Of a stretch of 62,480 bases of DNA, positions 10,401 to 20,900 are shown piece by piece. Source of the DNA: Plesiocystis pacifica SIR-1 (GTDB lineage: Bacteria > Myxococcota_A > Polyangia > Nannocystales > Nannocystaceae); NCBI RefSeq assembly GCF_000170895.1, contig NZ_ABCS01000060.1, positions 1-62,480 of the forward strand, given 5' to 3'. The stretch's first letter is position 1; each line of letters begins with the position of its first letter. Made by a program: the position numbers and the translations under genes. Under the pieces are notes generated by a model. The model saw only the letters and a program-made list of their open reading frames with translations, did not search any database and was not told the DNA's origin.

Positions 10401-11972
10401 CAAGGTCGCGCTGCCATCTCGGCGGTCGACGTAGCCCGCGAGGGGCGAGCGCATGTCCACGACGAGCTTGGGCCCGGCTCCTTCGAGGGCCGAGAGGCCG
10501 GCTCCAGCGGACAGCTGGGCGGCCGTGGGCTTGGGGAGGACCTCGGGGGGACCGAAGCGGCCCGAGCCGAGGTTGCGCTTGTAGAACCACGCGCCGCCGT
10601 GCTCGGCGAGGATGCCCGGGAGGCCTTCGCCGTGCAGATCCACGAAGCGGAGCGCGGCGCCGTCGATGCCGGTGGGCAGTCCCTCGAGGGCGCTCGCTTC
10701 GAGCGTTTTTGGGGCCCGCTCGGGGACAGACTCGGAGTAGCGAAAGCGCAGCGCCGGGAACTCGGCGGCCACGAAGCGGCCCGTGTCGGGGTTCTTCTCG
10801 TAGGCGACGTGGGCGATCGCGTCCACGCGGGTGACGCTCGGGGCCTCGCGGTGGCTCAGCACCGTCGCCGCGACGAGGTAGGGCTCGGCGTCGAGTTCGG
10901 GGATGCGGTGGAACATGAGCACGCGCCGGCACAGTCGACGGGTGCGCAGGTCGAAGCCTGGGCGGAAGCTGGAGAAGGCGTCGGGGCGCAGCGCCCAGGG
11001 GCGGACCGCTTGGGGCGAGATGGCGAGCTCGCCGTCGATCTCCTCGCCGTGGCCGCCGTAGTCGAACACGACCTCGAACAGCCAGTCTCCTGCGACGTGG
11101 GGGGTGCCGTTGCCGTAGAAGATGCGCGCGGGGTAGCGCTGGGCCGTCGAAGCTCCGCGCGTGGCCTCGGCCGGGCTCGAGCCGTCAACGCCTGCTCGGT
11201 CCTCGGGGGCGTACTCGTAGACGACGACGTGGCCTCGGTCGTCGCGGACCTCGTCGAGGAGCCAGCGGAACACCCGCTCGGGGCGCTCGGGGTCGTGGAC
11301 GGTGCTGTTGCGGCTGGGGTCGCGGCCGTAGAGGCTGTGCACGTTGTCGCGGGAGAGGGTCCGCCAGTGCGTACGTCCGGTGCCGTGCTCGACCCAGCGC
11401 TCGATCCGGGCGAAGGCGCCCTCGACTCGCGGGCGATAGCGGTGAACCCGAAAGCCCTCGCGCTCGAGGATGACCCGCTCGCCCTGGGCGTCGCGCTCGG
11501 GGACGAGGTCCTCCGCGCCAGCGAGCACGAACACGTCGGCTTCGGACTCCGAGTCGTCGCGGTAGCGAGGGAGGCCTCGCTCGGTCTTGCGGGCGATCAC
11601 CGGTAGCCCGAGGCTCCACCCGTGGCCGAAGGGGCCGTTGCCCGAGCCGGAGCTGTAGGACAACGCGAGCGAGGGGGCCAGGCCACCCGCGCGCCCGGGG
11701 CTGAGCGCGAGGGGGACGGATAGACCCGCCGAGCCGGTGAACATGTCGGCCTCGAAGGTCTCGCCCATGCCCCGCACGGCGCCGCCGCCCTTGGGGAGCT
11801 CGAGCTGGGTTCCGAACTGGCTCTTGTCGACGAAGGGGCTGTCTTCACCGGACCCGTCCGCGCCGGGGGCCGAGCTGGCTCCCCAAGGAGAGGGGCGCTG
11901 CTGTCCACCAGGCCGAGGCGCTTGGGGGTCCCCGTCGCCACTACCGGCACCGAAGATGTCGTAGTCGCTCAT
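4449..11972 (-). CDS. Insecticidal-type toxin TcB-TcC fusion with RHS cocoon and variable C-terminal toxin domain
   Basis: 2507 residues from the ATG at 11972, which has the ribosome site AAGGGTGA overlapping the TcA stop. The N-terminus (about 30-330) is SpvB-like, including LAPSLALSYSSGSGNGPFG and GWSLGLP. FG-GAP-type beta-propeller repeats (LAGDGLPDLLI, SGDGLADLVCI) lie at about 440-720. YD/RHS repeats fill the second half and end with the RHS core RYYAPWLGRW, ADPIGLGDGVNRF and NFVDPTG near residue 2137, where TcC proteins cut themselves. The remaining 360 residues are the encapsulated toxin; the last 100 (LYRAVEPAELADI, then KYFSTTLDGA) look like an ADP-ribosyltransferase fold. In the family, the cocoon shields the toxin and docks on TcA. 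TcB and TcC are one polypeptide here. Confidence 0.92.
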   Translation of the reverse strand: MSDYDIFGAGSGDGDPQAPRPGGQQRPSPWGASSAPGADGSGEDSPFVDKSQFGTQLELPKGGGAVRGMGETFEADMFTGSAGLSVPLALSPGRAGGLAPSLALSYSSGSGNGPFGHGWSLGLPVIARKTERGLPRYRDDSESEADVFVLAGAEDLVPERDAQGERVILEREGFRVHRYRPRVEGAFARIERWVEHGTGRTHWRTLSRDNVHSLYGRDPSRNSTVHDPERPERVFRWLLDEVRDDRGHVVVYEYAPEDRAGVDGSSPAEATRGASTAQRYPARIFYGNGTPHVAGDWLFEVVFDYGGHGEEIDGELAISPQAVRPWALRPDAFSSFRPGFDLRTRRLCRRVLMFHRIPELDAEPYLVAATVLSHREAPSVTRVDAIAHVAYEKNPDTGRFVAAEFPALRFRYSESVPERAPKTLEASALEGLPTGIDGAALRFVDLHGEGLPGILAEHGGAWFYKRNLGSGRFGPPEVLPKPTAAQLSAGAGLSALEGAGPKLVVDMRSPLAGYVDRRDGSATLHPDGTGREWGEFVPFAQLPTADLSHPEAQRLDLAGDGLPDLLIPRGEHLDWYRSAGKRGFEAAQRVPLPRDQHGSPRLIFRDPQRAVLFADMSGDGLADLVCISSGGVHYWPNLGYGRFGVRTAMGGDTLLDHPDQFSPARVKLVDLDGTGPSDLIYLGARGCFVRKNLSGNTFSSAQRLNAFPLAHAAGTVDVIDLEGRGTACLVWSSPLGAERGLQLRYLDLNGPQKPNLLVEVDNNRGLVTRTHYEPSTTFYLRDRAAGRPWATSLPYPVQLVARVETHDQISQQKAVRHYAYHHGYHDAYEREFRGFGMVETWDTESFEAFSDADASLFSFEHAPSNTVEEKLHQPPVHTKTWMHTGAFAGWQRVSAIFSQEYYAGDPSAFVLPDSVWPDGLTPREAREAARALRGRVLRSEVYALDGDPIKEPHPYTVSEANFALSCLQPKGPRDRDHGVFLVHSRETLTTHYDREPTDPRVSHGMTLEVDDFGTVLRSAALVYPRRPGAPDLHPEQSKAHVTLSEASVAHDHGDPDRLRLGIGLESKSFELLGVAPSASARVEFEALRSACASALEVPYTQDQPPPADTVHKRLLGHGRVRYYADDLSGPLPEGQHGVRALPYDSLTRALDESQFTAVFGALDHAPSLALLESEGGYRYEADNGGLWLVSGHTIPDPALFYAGTTFVDPFGNQYTTTVDAHALLPVSASSPLGHTVHVQNDYRLLSPWEQTDINGTRSQVAFDTRGVVVKSAILGPNGEGDTLDEPTAVFEYELFRFRDQGLPNRAHARARETHGDPNTAWQHSYAYFGGAGQTILVKAQAEPGPAPKRDADGQLILGGDGLPILEDTAPNLRWIGNGRAILDNKGQVLRQYEPYFSSTHEYEDEAELVEQGVSPLMHYDPIGRVVRTDLPNGTFSKVETTPWTLVSYDPNDTVADSSWYAERIALPGATEDEQKEKRAAQLAFEHRDTPSRAVLDSLGRPFLAIDDLGDGALLETRAELDIRGLPTKIIDARGNIAEQRTYGFLGQLLSESSVDAGSRWGLTTIAGEPLRSWDQRGQCFRSTFDALRRPVDSYVHLASGTEVLLSRTLYGDALPNPDAAHHRGRVYRSYGGGGQSTVVAYDFKGLPTRVEQRLLADPQAKNDWTALAPHTTIEAMAAAAALSLEGEDELLASESTHDALGRLLTALSPDGSTVTYAYNQRGLLASVDCHHRGAATASPVLSDLTYDVHGRQTRVARAANATVTTHDYDPLTFRLRHILTTRTSDGERLQDLRYHYDPVGNITDIRDHAQQTVFFQNQVVHAANSYVYDPLYRLVEATGREHASQGTSQRTHAQLPPDGAAAPMANDPNALRRYTQRYSYDGVGNLTKVQHLPSTGSGWTRHYQYATTGNRLVATSAPGDSQGPLYSDTPTYSHSYAHDAHGNLATMPHLQAMAWDELEQLHRVEVGSQTVYCQYAGGQRVRKFVVHSGSTTEERVYVGAIERYRKRVNGQLEEEWQTLHVGGALVETRTVLDGAAANDPTPSWRFQLSNHLGSATTEVSETGAIISHEEYHPYGTSAYRMVDSQLDVPPKRYRFTGMERDEETGLSYHSARYYAPWLGRWTAADPIGLGDGVNRFAYVRGNPTNFVDPTGFAGESENHIYSDQWGNFAERAYQIGRSEQQLDQWREEAAARESLLAVQLLSGGKHSQAARDTLDFLATIEYAERDIAIRRQELWQDIHAARRDANAANIILRSGFQIEAMSQVTAGIAMITISAFAEAPTGGASTVGIIEGWALVVQGATQSVRGKHVEDGIHVMLRASMENNLAGADPDEMATLVRLGLGFQATARSVGSTGPGLWGTKPSASEVPVLQSQTELSAQSASSAGARGSTEVASAVGGEDSVPLYRAVEPAELADIQATGEFRNPYGIEVKYFSTTLDGAAEEAKLLHRFSKEPMTIVETSIPRSSLDMIPQGNTLLVDGAVPTVVLPTDLLQLLSPPSILNYTPLL

Positions 11973-11976
11973 CGAC

Positions 11977-14900
11977 TCACCCTTGGGTTCGGAAGAACAC
12001 GACCACGAGCAGCTCGCGGGTCGCCTCGCCGTCAAAGCGCGTGTGCGCGGGGTCGCCGTAGCTCTGCGCGAGGCCCTCGGGGATGTCCGCCTCCGCGACG
12101 CTCAAGCTCCATGTCCCGGGGGCCTGGGCGCTCGCCTCGGCCCAGCTCGTGCTCATGTGCCCGTTGAGCTCGGGGTTTGCGTTGAAACTACACGGGGTCG
12201 ACGATCCGTCAGGGGCGGTCACCGTCGCGTTCATGCTCGCGGGAGCGTCTCCGGTGAGCACCAGGCGAAGCCCCGTCACCTCGAGGCCGCTGGCCTTGGC
12301 GAAGACGTAGGGGAAGCGCTCGGGCTCGAGGTCGAAGCTGAACACGCGCGCGCTCTGGCCGTGCTCTTGGCTCGTGAACGCGTACCAGGCGTCCGCGAAG
12401 TCCACGGACGCGCGCAGGATCATCGCCGCCCCTTGCCCGCCGCTTTGGTGACCGAGGTAGGTCTGCGCCGCGACGGCGCTCGACAGGCTCGCCTGCGCGG
12501 CCTGGGCCTGGGTGGCCCCGCCCTCGCGCGCGGTGTAGCGGATCGTCAGGAGCACGTCGCCGATCGACTCGTAGTCGAACTGCCGGTGCTCGGCTGGCAG
12601 GTCGACCCGCCAGGTGCTGATCGCTCCGGCCCCTTCGAAGGGGAGGTAGCGCGGACCTTGGAGCGAGGGCTCGAACAGCCCCGCGCTGTCTTGGCCCGAG
12701 CTGGTGGCGATGCGCTCGACCTGACCATAGCGGTAGACGAAGCGGGCGTCCTCGGGACCCTCGGGGTAATCGCCTCCGGCGTTCACGCGCATGCGGCTGG
12801 ACTCGAGGGCCAAGGTGCAGCCTCCGCCGACGTGGGGGCCGGCCACCGCTGGCATCGCCACGCTCACCGACTTGATGCGCCGGGACAGGTGCCCGGGGTG
12901 GTCCAGGTCGTAGAGCCACTCGGGCACGGAGAAGTAGCAGCTGCCGGTCTGGCGCAGGACCGCGAGGGCGTAGGGGTCGACGCGGGCCAGCGACACGACC
13001 TTGGTCAGCTCGTACTCGCGCTCGTGGTTGTCGAGGTAGGCCGCGTCCATGCGGCGCAGGTCCTGGACGAGGAGCTCGCCCGCGAGCAGCCCGGCGCGCT
13101 CTTGGTCCCAGTAGCCGTAGGCGATGAAGCTGTCGTCGCGCTGGAGCTCGAAGCGGTAGGCCTGCTCGGCCGAGAGCGCCATGCGGTAGGCGAGGTTGTA
13201 GGCCTGCTTGTAGACCTGCTGGATCGACTCGGCCATCCACGAGTAGAGCTCCTCGTCGGTGTAGCGGCCGTGCATGAAGGAGGCGACGGCCTCGGCGTTC
13301 TCGATGCGGCGCTCGTGGGCGTGCAGCTCGGCCTTGGCGGCCTCGTGCTGGGCCGCTGCCGCCTCGAGCTGACGATCGATCTGCTCGAGCTCTCGCTCCG
13401 CCACGTCGCGCTGGAGCGTCCAGTCCTCGCGCCGTCGCTGCTGTTGCGCGATGATCCCCATGGCCCCCGCGCGAGACCCGAGCTTGGCCGCTTCGATCTG
13501 GTAGCGGGAGGCTCGCTGCGAGGCGACCCGGGAGAACATCGTCCCGCCGATCGAGCTCTGGAGCACGGGGGAGCTCGCCGCCCCCTGCACGCCGAACTGG
13601 ATGTCCGGGTACAGACCATAGATCGTCGCCACCAACAGAAGGTCGTCCGCGGCCGTGTTCGCGGCGTTGGACTGCTGGATGAGGGCGGTCTGCTCTTGCT
13701 CGTGGAAGTTGAGCCCGTCATCCAGCAGCTTCTGGAAGTGGTTGCGACGCTTGAGTGCGACCGTTCGAGCCCAGTCCAGGGCGCGGATCGAGGACAGAGC
13801 GCCTTCGATCTGGAGCTCGCGTACGGCTCGGACCCGGTGCAGGACGGCAGGCTCTTGGACTGCCCGGAGCTTGGCGAGGTGATTGGCGTCGCGCTTTTCG
13901 AAGCTCGACAACAGCGCGCCGCCGAGGCTGCGAACCTCCGCCGCGAGCTCGAGGGACTTGGCTACGAGTACGCGGAAGCGGTGCTTGGGTGCGCGGCCCG
14001 AGAGGCTCGTCAGCGCCGAGGCGAAGTCCCCCGTCTTGGCCGCGGCCGCGACCAGGGCCGCAGGATCGATCGCAGGCTGGAACAGCGCCAAGCGACGCTC
14101 GATGCCCTGGAGGTTCTGGCAGCAGCGGATCTTGGTCAGGCGGTCCTCCACCCGATCCCAGTATTCCAGGAGTTCCCCGTTGGGCGGCACGCAGAAGTAC
14201 CACTGCACGGGGAGCGACTCGCTCTGGCTCCCGATGCCGGAGTTCGCGTCCTGCTCGAGCATGTTGGCGTGGGCCAGCGAACCCAGGGTGTAGTTCTCGA
14301 GGTTCACGAGGGCGTTGCTGAATGCGTCGAGGCCCTCGGATTCGAGGGCGGCGAAGCTCTTGCTGCTCGCTTCGGCGTCGTTCGTGGGCGAGATGCGCTC
14401 GGGTCGAGGTCCGAGCACGGTCCGCGCGAGGATGTACAGCTGCGTCGCCTCGTTGATCGACTCGATCGTGTCGCGGGCGAACAAGCTGTCGCCCCACGCG
14501 ATCAGGTTGTCGAGGTACTGCATGATGACGGCGCGCTGGTAGACGCCGTCGCGGAGGCTAGCGAGCAAGTGCGGGTCGAAGGGCCGACGACGCCACCGCC
14601 AGACCTGGTCCTCGAAGGCCTCTCGTGCCGCGATCTGGTCAGCGGACTCGCCGTCGAGCTGAAGCAACAGCAAGAGCTCGTGGATCGTGTCGGGCTCGGC
14701 GCTGTCGAAGAAGGGGCGGATCTGCCAAAAGCGCTGGGGAGCTTCGCCCGCGCTGGCCGTGGGGTCGAAGATGCGACGGAGCCAGGTGTCGGCCTCTTCG
14801 AAGCGCTGGCTCGCCGTCAGGCGCTTGGCCAGCAGCACGGGCGCATGGAAGAAGAGCTCCCAGTTGTAGATCGAGTAGGCGCCCCCTGGGCTGAAGTCGA

Positions 14901-17900
14901 CGTCGACGCGAGCGAGAGGCGCTTCGACGCGCTTGGGGGCGTAGCGTTGGTCGTCGAACAAGACCGCGTCGAGCTGCTGCCGTGCGAACGCGGGGTCGCC
15001 CTGGCCGGAGTGGGGCGCGAGCAAGCCCTGGACCCCGTGGGCGCGGGTTTGACCGAGGAACTCGCTGGCGTAGGGGTGCTCGAACAGCTGTACGGCGAAG
15101 CGCTTGCCTTCCCACGGAAGGGTGGAGAACGGCGCCGTCATGCTCGGGGTGATGGCGAAGGTCTCTTCGACGGTCTTCTCCTCTTGGGCGCCGAGGAGCT
15201 CGAGCTGGTCGGGGGCCCAGGGGGTCTGCGCGAGGCTTTGCTTGGTCTGGACGCCTGGAATGCCGGCGTCCCACTTGGTCTTGACCTGCAGTCCGTCGAA
15301 CTTCAGGGTTGGCGTGACTGGGTCGAGCTTGGGCTCGACCAAGGTCACGACCACGGGCGTGTCGACGAGGCCGGCTTGCTCGAGCCAGGGCGCGGCTTCG
15401 ATGTCGCCAGGGTCGACCACCTGGAGGGTGTCTTGGGCAGTGCCGAGCTTGGCGCGGTGGAGGTCGCGGGGCTCGAAGAACAGACCGTGCCAGCGGTCTT
15501 GGTAGAAAAAGCCCGTGCTTTGCACGAGGCCTGGCTGCTCGTCTTGAGCGAACATCAGCCGGAAGCCCGAGGGAGGCGCATCAAAGATGACCTGGGCCTG
15601 CTCGCGCCGCGGCCAGCGTTGCTCGCGGGTTTGAAGCTCGAAGTCAGGGGGAGAGCCTCCCTTCGAGCTCAGCGCTTGGCCCGAGCTCTTCAGCGTGGCT
15701 GCGTCGTAGCTCCACGCGTCGATGTCATGGTTTTCGATCGCCGAGACTCGGACCTCGCCTGCCGTAGGCTCGAGCACGAACACGCCAAACACGTGGAGCT
15801 TTGCGAACACGAGGCCCTCGGGCTGTCCCTCGAACTCGATGGGCTGGCGCACCGCGATCTCGAGCGCGGGGCTCCCCGTCGCTTGGCTGATGATCTCAGC
15901 TGTGGACAAGCGCAGGCGCCCTTGGAAGGACACAAAGCGGGATTGCGGCACGCGGTCGGGGAGGGTGAAGCCTGCACATGAACGGATCCCGCTCCATGTT
16001 CCAAAGCGTCGCTCGATCCAGCTCAGGCCGACCCGCACCACGCCCAAGCCGGCGTCGCCGGCCATGTCGTCGGTGACTTTCTGGATGTTCTCGGTCTCGA
16101 AGCGAAGCTGCGGCCAGAACACGTAGAGTCGTCCGCCAAACACGACTGGGACCGCGACATCCCCTTCGATGTCGACGCCGAGGTCGACCCACGGCGTCCA
16201 AAAGCGTCGGTCTTCGCGGGTGCGGTAGAGCCAGCGGTGCGGGGTGCCGCGGGTGCGCCCGAGGACGTGGAGTCGGTCGACCAACTCGCCTTGGGTGTGG
16301 GCGTCGAGCTCGCGTACGAGACCCATGACCTCCGGCCTGGCGATCGCCTCGAGCCCGACGAGGTAGTCGAGGAAGGCGCGCTCGGTCGACGCCTCGGTGG
16401 GCTCGTCTTGCATGAGCGCCGACTCGAGCTGCTCGAATAGGGGCGAGCGGTCGCGGCGTAGCTCGGGCTCGACCCAGTTCTCCGGGTAGAGGAAGACCTT
16501 TCGGTTGGCCTCCCAGACCCGGTAGTTCTTCATCCAGCGGTACTGGACGGCCGCGTCCGCGTCGAAGCTGAGCCCGGCTTCGAGGTTGAGGAACACGCGC
16601 TGGATGAACAGCTGGATCGAGCTCAGGGCGAGCTTGATGCGGCTGGTCGAGGCGCAGGCGCTCATCTCGACATCCAGGAGGTAGTGCGCGTAGAGCTCAT
16701 CTTCGTCGGCGAAGCTGTGCTCGCCGTCGCCGTGGGCGATGAGGTAGGCGACCAAGGCGTCTCGCTGCATGGCGCGCAGGGAGTCTTGGAGCTGCTTGCC
16801 CGCGCTGGCCCAGCCGGCCTCGCCGTGGCGGGCACGCAAGGCGGCGCGCATGCCATCGGTTTCGCTCGTTGAGGGCTCGTCGGTCATCCAGGCGAGCCAG
16901 CGGGAGACAGGGACCCCTGTCTTGGAGACGAGCTCGACGGACTCGATGAGCTCGGTGAGGGCGACCTCATCGTCGAAGCTCGACGCGTTTGTCAGACCGA
17001 GGGCGATCCGAGTTTCCGTCACCGCCTCGGGCGTCCACCCGAGAGGCGCCCCCCGCTCGGAGAACAGGACATCGATCTCGGCGGTGTCCGTCGCGTCGCG
17101 GAGAAGCGATAGGGTGTCGGGGTGTGCGGAGAAGGACTGGCGCGCCTTGGCGACCGCGGCGAGACGTCGCCACTGGGCAAAGTTGACCGCCGAGGGACCG
17201 CTGGCGGTGAGCTCATCCAGGACGAGCCAGGGCTTCGGGTCAGGAGCGGCCGCGCCGTAGAGGTACTCGAGCGCGGCCGCATCGAGATCGTGGGCGAGCA
17301 CGAGGGAGCCTGCCTTGTAGAGCCGCTCGAAGGCCTCACGGCTCGTCGTGGAGAGGGTGTCGTCCTCCGCCACGTTCGCGCCATCTTCGAAGGCAGCGAC
17401 CAGCGGCTCGGCACCCGCGCGCATGTAGACCACCAGCAAGGCCTGCGTCAGCTCGACGGGCAGGCCCAGGAGCAGCGCGAGGTGTTGGATGGTCGCGGAG
17501 CGACGGCTGCGCGCCTCGAGGCGGGGGAGCAGCTGCGCCAGGACATGGTCCATGCAGGCCTCGGTCGTCGGCAGCCGTTGGGCTCCGACGAGCGCGCTCT
17601 GGGTCGTCGTGAGGTCGTCGACGAGATCGCCCAGCTCCGAGGCGATCATCGCCTGTTGCTCGGCCTCGGAGACCGTCGAGCTGCCAAGGATGATCGCCAT
17701 CAAGGCGTCGAGGCGGTCGCTCGCGTCGGCGGGCTGTGCGGGGGCCAGCGCCTCGGCGAGCGCATCGCGCAAGCGCGGCGCCGTGGTGAAGTCGGGGAGC
17801 GCGTAGAGCTCGGAGATGCCGACGAGCTCGCGGTCGAGGGCCTTTAGCGCGTTGGTGACGGCGTCTTGATTGGGCCCGAGCTCGCTGGCGCCGTCGTTGT

Positions 17901-20900
17901 GGAGGATGTAGCGAAGGTGCTCCGCCCCAAGCGCAGAATCTGAGACCTCCCGCGCTTGCTCGATGAACTGGAGCGTCGCTTCGAGGTCTGCGAGGGCTGC
18001 CACACTGGAGGCCTCGTGGAAGGGGGAGCCGCCGAGTAGCGCGATCATGTGACGCAGCTGCGTCACCGTCAGCCCGAGCGCTCGGGCGAGCACGACGCGG
18101 CGGCGGGCGGCCGAGAGGATCGCCAGGGTGGTCGTCGCGTCTGCCGCGAGCCCTTCGGTGACCAGCCAGCTCGTGAGCGCGTCGAGTTCGACTTGGCCGA
18201 GCTGAAGCGCCGCCGAGACCGTCGAAGTACGCTCGGCGGAGCGTAGGCCTCCCGATGTGTCCGCGAGCTCCGTACCCTCGGCGTTCAGCTCGAAGGAGGC
18301 GATCTCCTGGGTCAGGAACAGCTGGGCGTAGGTGGACGGTGCGTCTATGTCGCGGGGATCCGCATGGGTGTCGAGTGGGGACCACAGCGACGAAGCGGTC
18401 AGAACATCGAGACCGAGGCGGCGGGCGATCGCGTAGGCCATCCCCAGGCGCTGGAGGTACTCGGCGTCGAGGCTGCCGGGCGTTGGCGCGAGGGCTCGCA
18501 AGCTGGCGTCGAGGGTGTGCGCCCCCCACCCGGTGTGGGCGTTGAGGCGAGCGAAACGGTGCCAGCGCTCGAGGTGCCCCTCGGTCAAACCCGAGATCGT
18601 CGCCTGGGTCAGGTCGCACACGTTGGGGAAGTCCGCGAGGACGAGGCTCAGCCCCGAGCCCACGAAGTCGGTGCGAAGCATGACCTCGAGCTCAGCGAAG
18701 CTGTGCCCCGAGATTTCGAGGAGCGTCGGGACGGCAACCAAGCTAGCCACGTCCTTGCCCGCCCACGAGTCCGACGTCGAAAAGCCTGGCGCGCCGGTCA
18801 AGGCCTCGAACATGGCGCGCGACAGTCCGAGCTGTGCGCGCGCGCGGACCTGGGGATCGAGGGAAGACGAGAAGCGCTCGAGCACGTCAGCCCGACTGAG
18901 CCCGTAGCCGTCGAAGTAGAGCTCGGCCTCAGCGCGGTGCAGATCAAAGGGGAGCCCCCACGGGTGCGCCGCGTTGCGCAGCTCGGTGTAGGCGCCCTCA
19001 TCTCGGTGCTCTGGACCGAGCAGCAGCTCCGCTTCGGTCCAGGTCGTTTGCCAGTGCTCTTCCCCAACCGCGGGGCCCTTCGAGACCCGGGTCTCGAGTA
19101 GCTCGATCACCAGATCGATGTAGGGAAGCGTCGTGTTCGAGTTGGCGCAGTTGAGCAAGAGCGCCGTCAGGTCGGGCCGGCGGATGCTCAGCTCCGCGAG
19201 GGCATCTGGCGTCGTCGCCCCGGGTTGGTTGCGCAGGAACTGGAGGAGGTCGACCATGTAGGCCGCCGGGCTGAGAACCGAGCGGCAGTGCGTGCACGCG
19301 CAGTAGGACATGGCCCCAAACAGGCTCGCCAGATCGGGAGCCGCTTCGGCGCTTGGAGCCGCAGGTTGTGACAGCACGCCTTCGAGTCCCGGGCTCTGGA
19401 ACGCAGGGGCGTACTTGGTGACCAGGGCCAAGGTCGTGCCGTGGACCTGGCCAGCTCGATCGTAGATCGCCCGCGCACGAACCTCGCCCACGCTCAGATC
19501 ACCGCCTGGCCCCGCGAGTTGGGGGGCGAACTTGCGGGCAAACGCGGTCCATCCCATGGCCCGGACCTGCGCGGCAGAGCGGAGCCCGCCGAGGTAGAGC
19601 GGCTTGATCGTGTCGTAGGTCGACCCCCGCGGGGCCAGGTAGGCCAGGCGCTGAAGGCCCTCGACGTTTGCGCGGCATGCCTCGCGGCGCCCGTCGACGT
19701 CCGGGACTGCGTCGAGAGCTGAGGTGTTGGCGTCGAGGTAGCGCTGGACGATGTCCTTGCGGAGATCGAAGCCAGGGTTGGCCCCGAGGAAGGTCGTGAG
19801 GTCGTCGCCCCCGTCGAAGTTGGTGACGTCCCGCTCGATCCGCGCACGGACGACGGCGGTGGGAGCCGCGTCGGAGACGAGCCGAGCCAGGGTCTCGGCG
19901 TAGCGTTGCACACGTGCGGCTTGGTCCCACTGGGCCGGGATGACATCCGGCACGCCGACGCCTGCGTTGATCAGGGCCGTCCAGCCCGCGATGTCGATCG
20001 TCGCAAGGTCCTCGAAAGACTCGATCGGGTCCGTCGTGTCGTTGCGCCTGGCGTGTAGCGCGTCGATCAGCGGCTGGTGGCCGTGGGTCAGTGCCTGAAG
20101 TTGTAGGCTCCAGCGGTAGGTGTCGTGAACGGGTTGGCCGAGCCCGGGGTCGTCGAGGACCGACTGCCAGAAGCTGTCGAGGTCGCCCTCGTGGGCAGCG
20201 TACTTGGTGAGGAAGGCGCGCTGGAGGGCTTCGCTGCCTTCGTCGCGGTCCTGGCCGGCTGCGTCGATCGCCGCTCGGAATTTGGATCGCTCGCCAGTGC
20301 CCGGATCTGCAAACAACGAGGAGTCGATCGCCAACGCCTCGAGGGCAGCCACATGCGAGGCGAGCGCGCTCTCGCCAGGATCGTCGATCACGTTGCGGCT
20401 GATCGCGCGCGCGAGGGCGCGATGGTGTGCGGCCGGACCATGCGCCAGTAGCTCTGGGAGGCTTCTTGGCATCCCCTCGCGCAGGAGCGCGAAGTAGCAA
20501 GTCGCGGGTACGGTCGAGCCAACGGCGGCGAGCCGGTGAGCGTGGAGGAAGGTGGCGATGGCGGACGGCGCCCGTTGGGCCTTGTTGGCGAGGTAGTCGA
20601 CGTCCTCGGGGCCGAGTTGCGCAAAGGGTAGAGGCGTGCCTCCCTGGCTCGCCAGGGGCTCGAGGGTGAGCTCCAGGCGGCGGAACTCCGACCGGCCGCG
20701 GTAGCCCTCACCGACGACGACATCAACTTGGTGCTCGCCACCGGAGAGCCCCCAGAGCGTCACCGAGCGACCGATCTCGAGACCTTGGCCGTCTTCAACG
20801 ACAACCTCGAAGTCCCCCTGGTCGACATCTGACCACTCGAAACTCAACGAATAGCGACCTGCACTCGTGGACACGCCGCTGGGCTGTCTAGCGTCATAGT

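Noticed and set aside
6417..11606. 1729-codon open frame on the plus strand
   Set aside because: It is antisense to the TcB-TcC gene, has Val/Gly/Ala/Asp-rich composition with no domain pattern, and arises from the high GC of the real gene's codons.
11983..15981. 1332-codon open frame on the plus strand
   Set aside because: Antisense to TcA, no recognisable motif and strongly biased composition; a GC-driven shadow frame.
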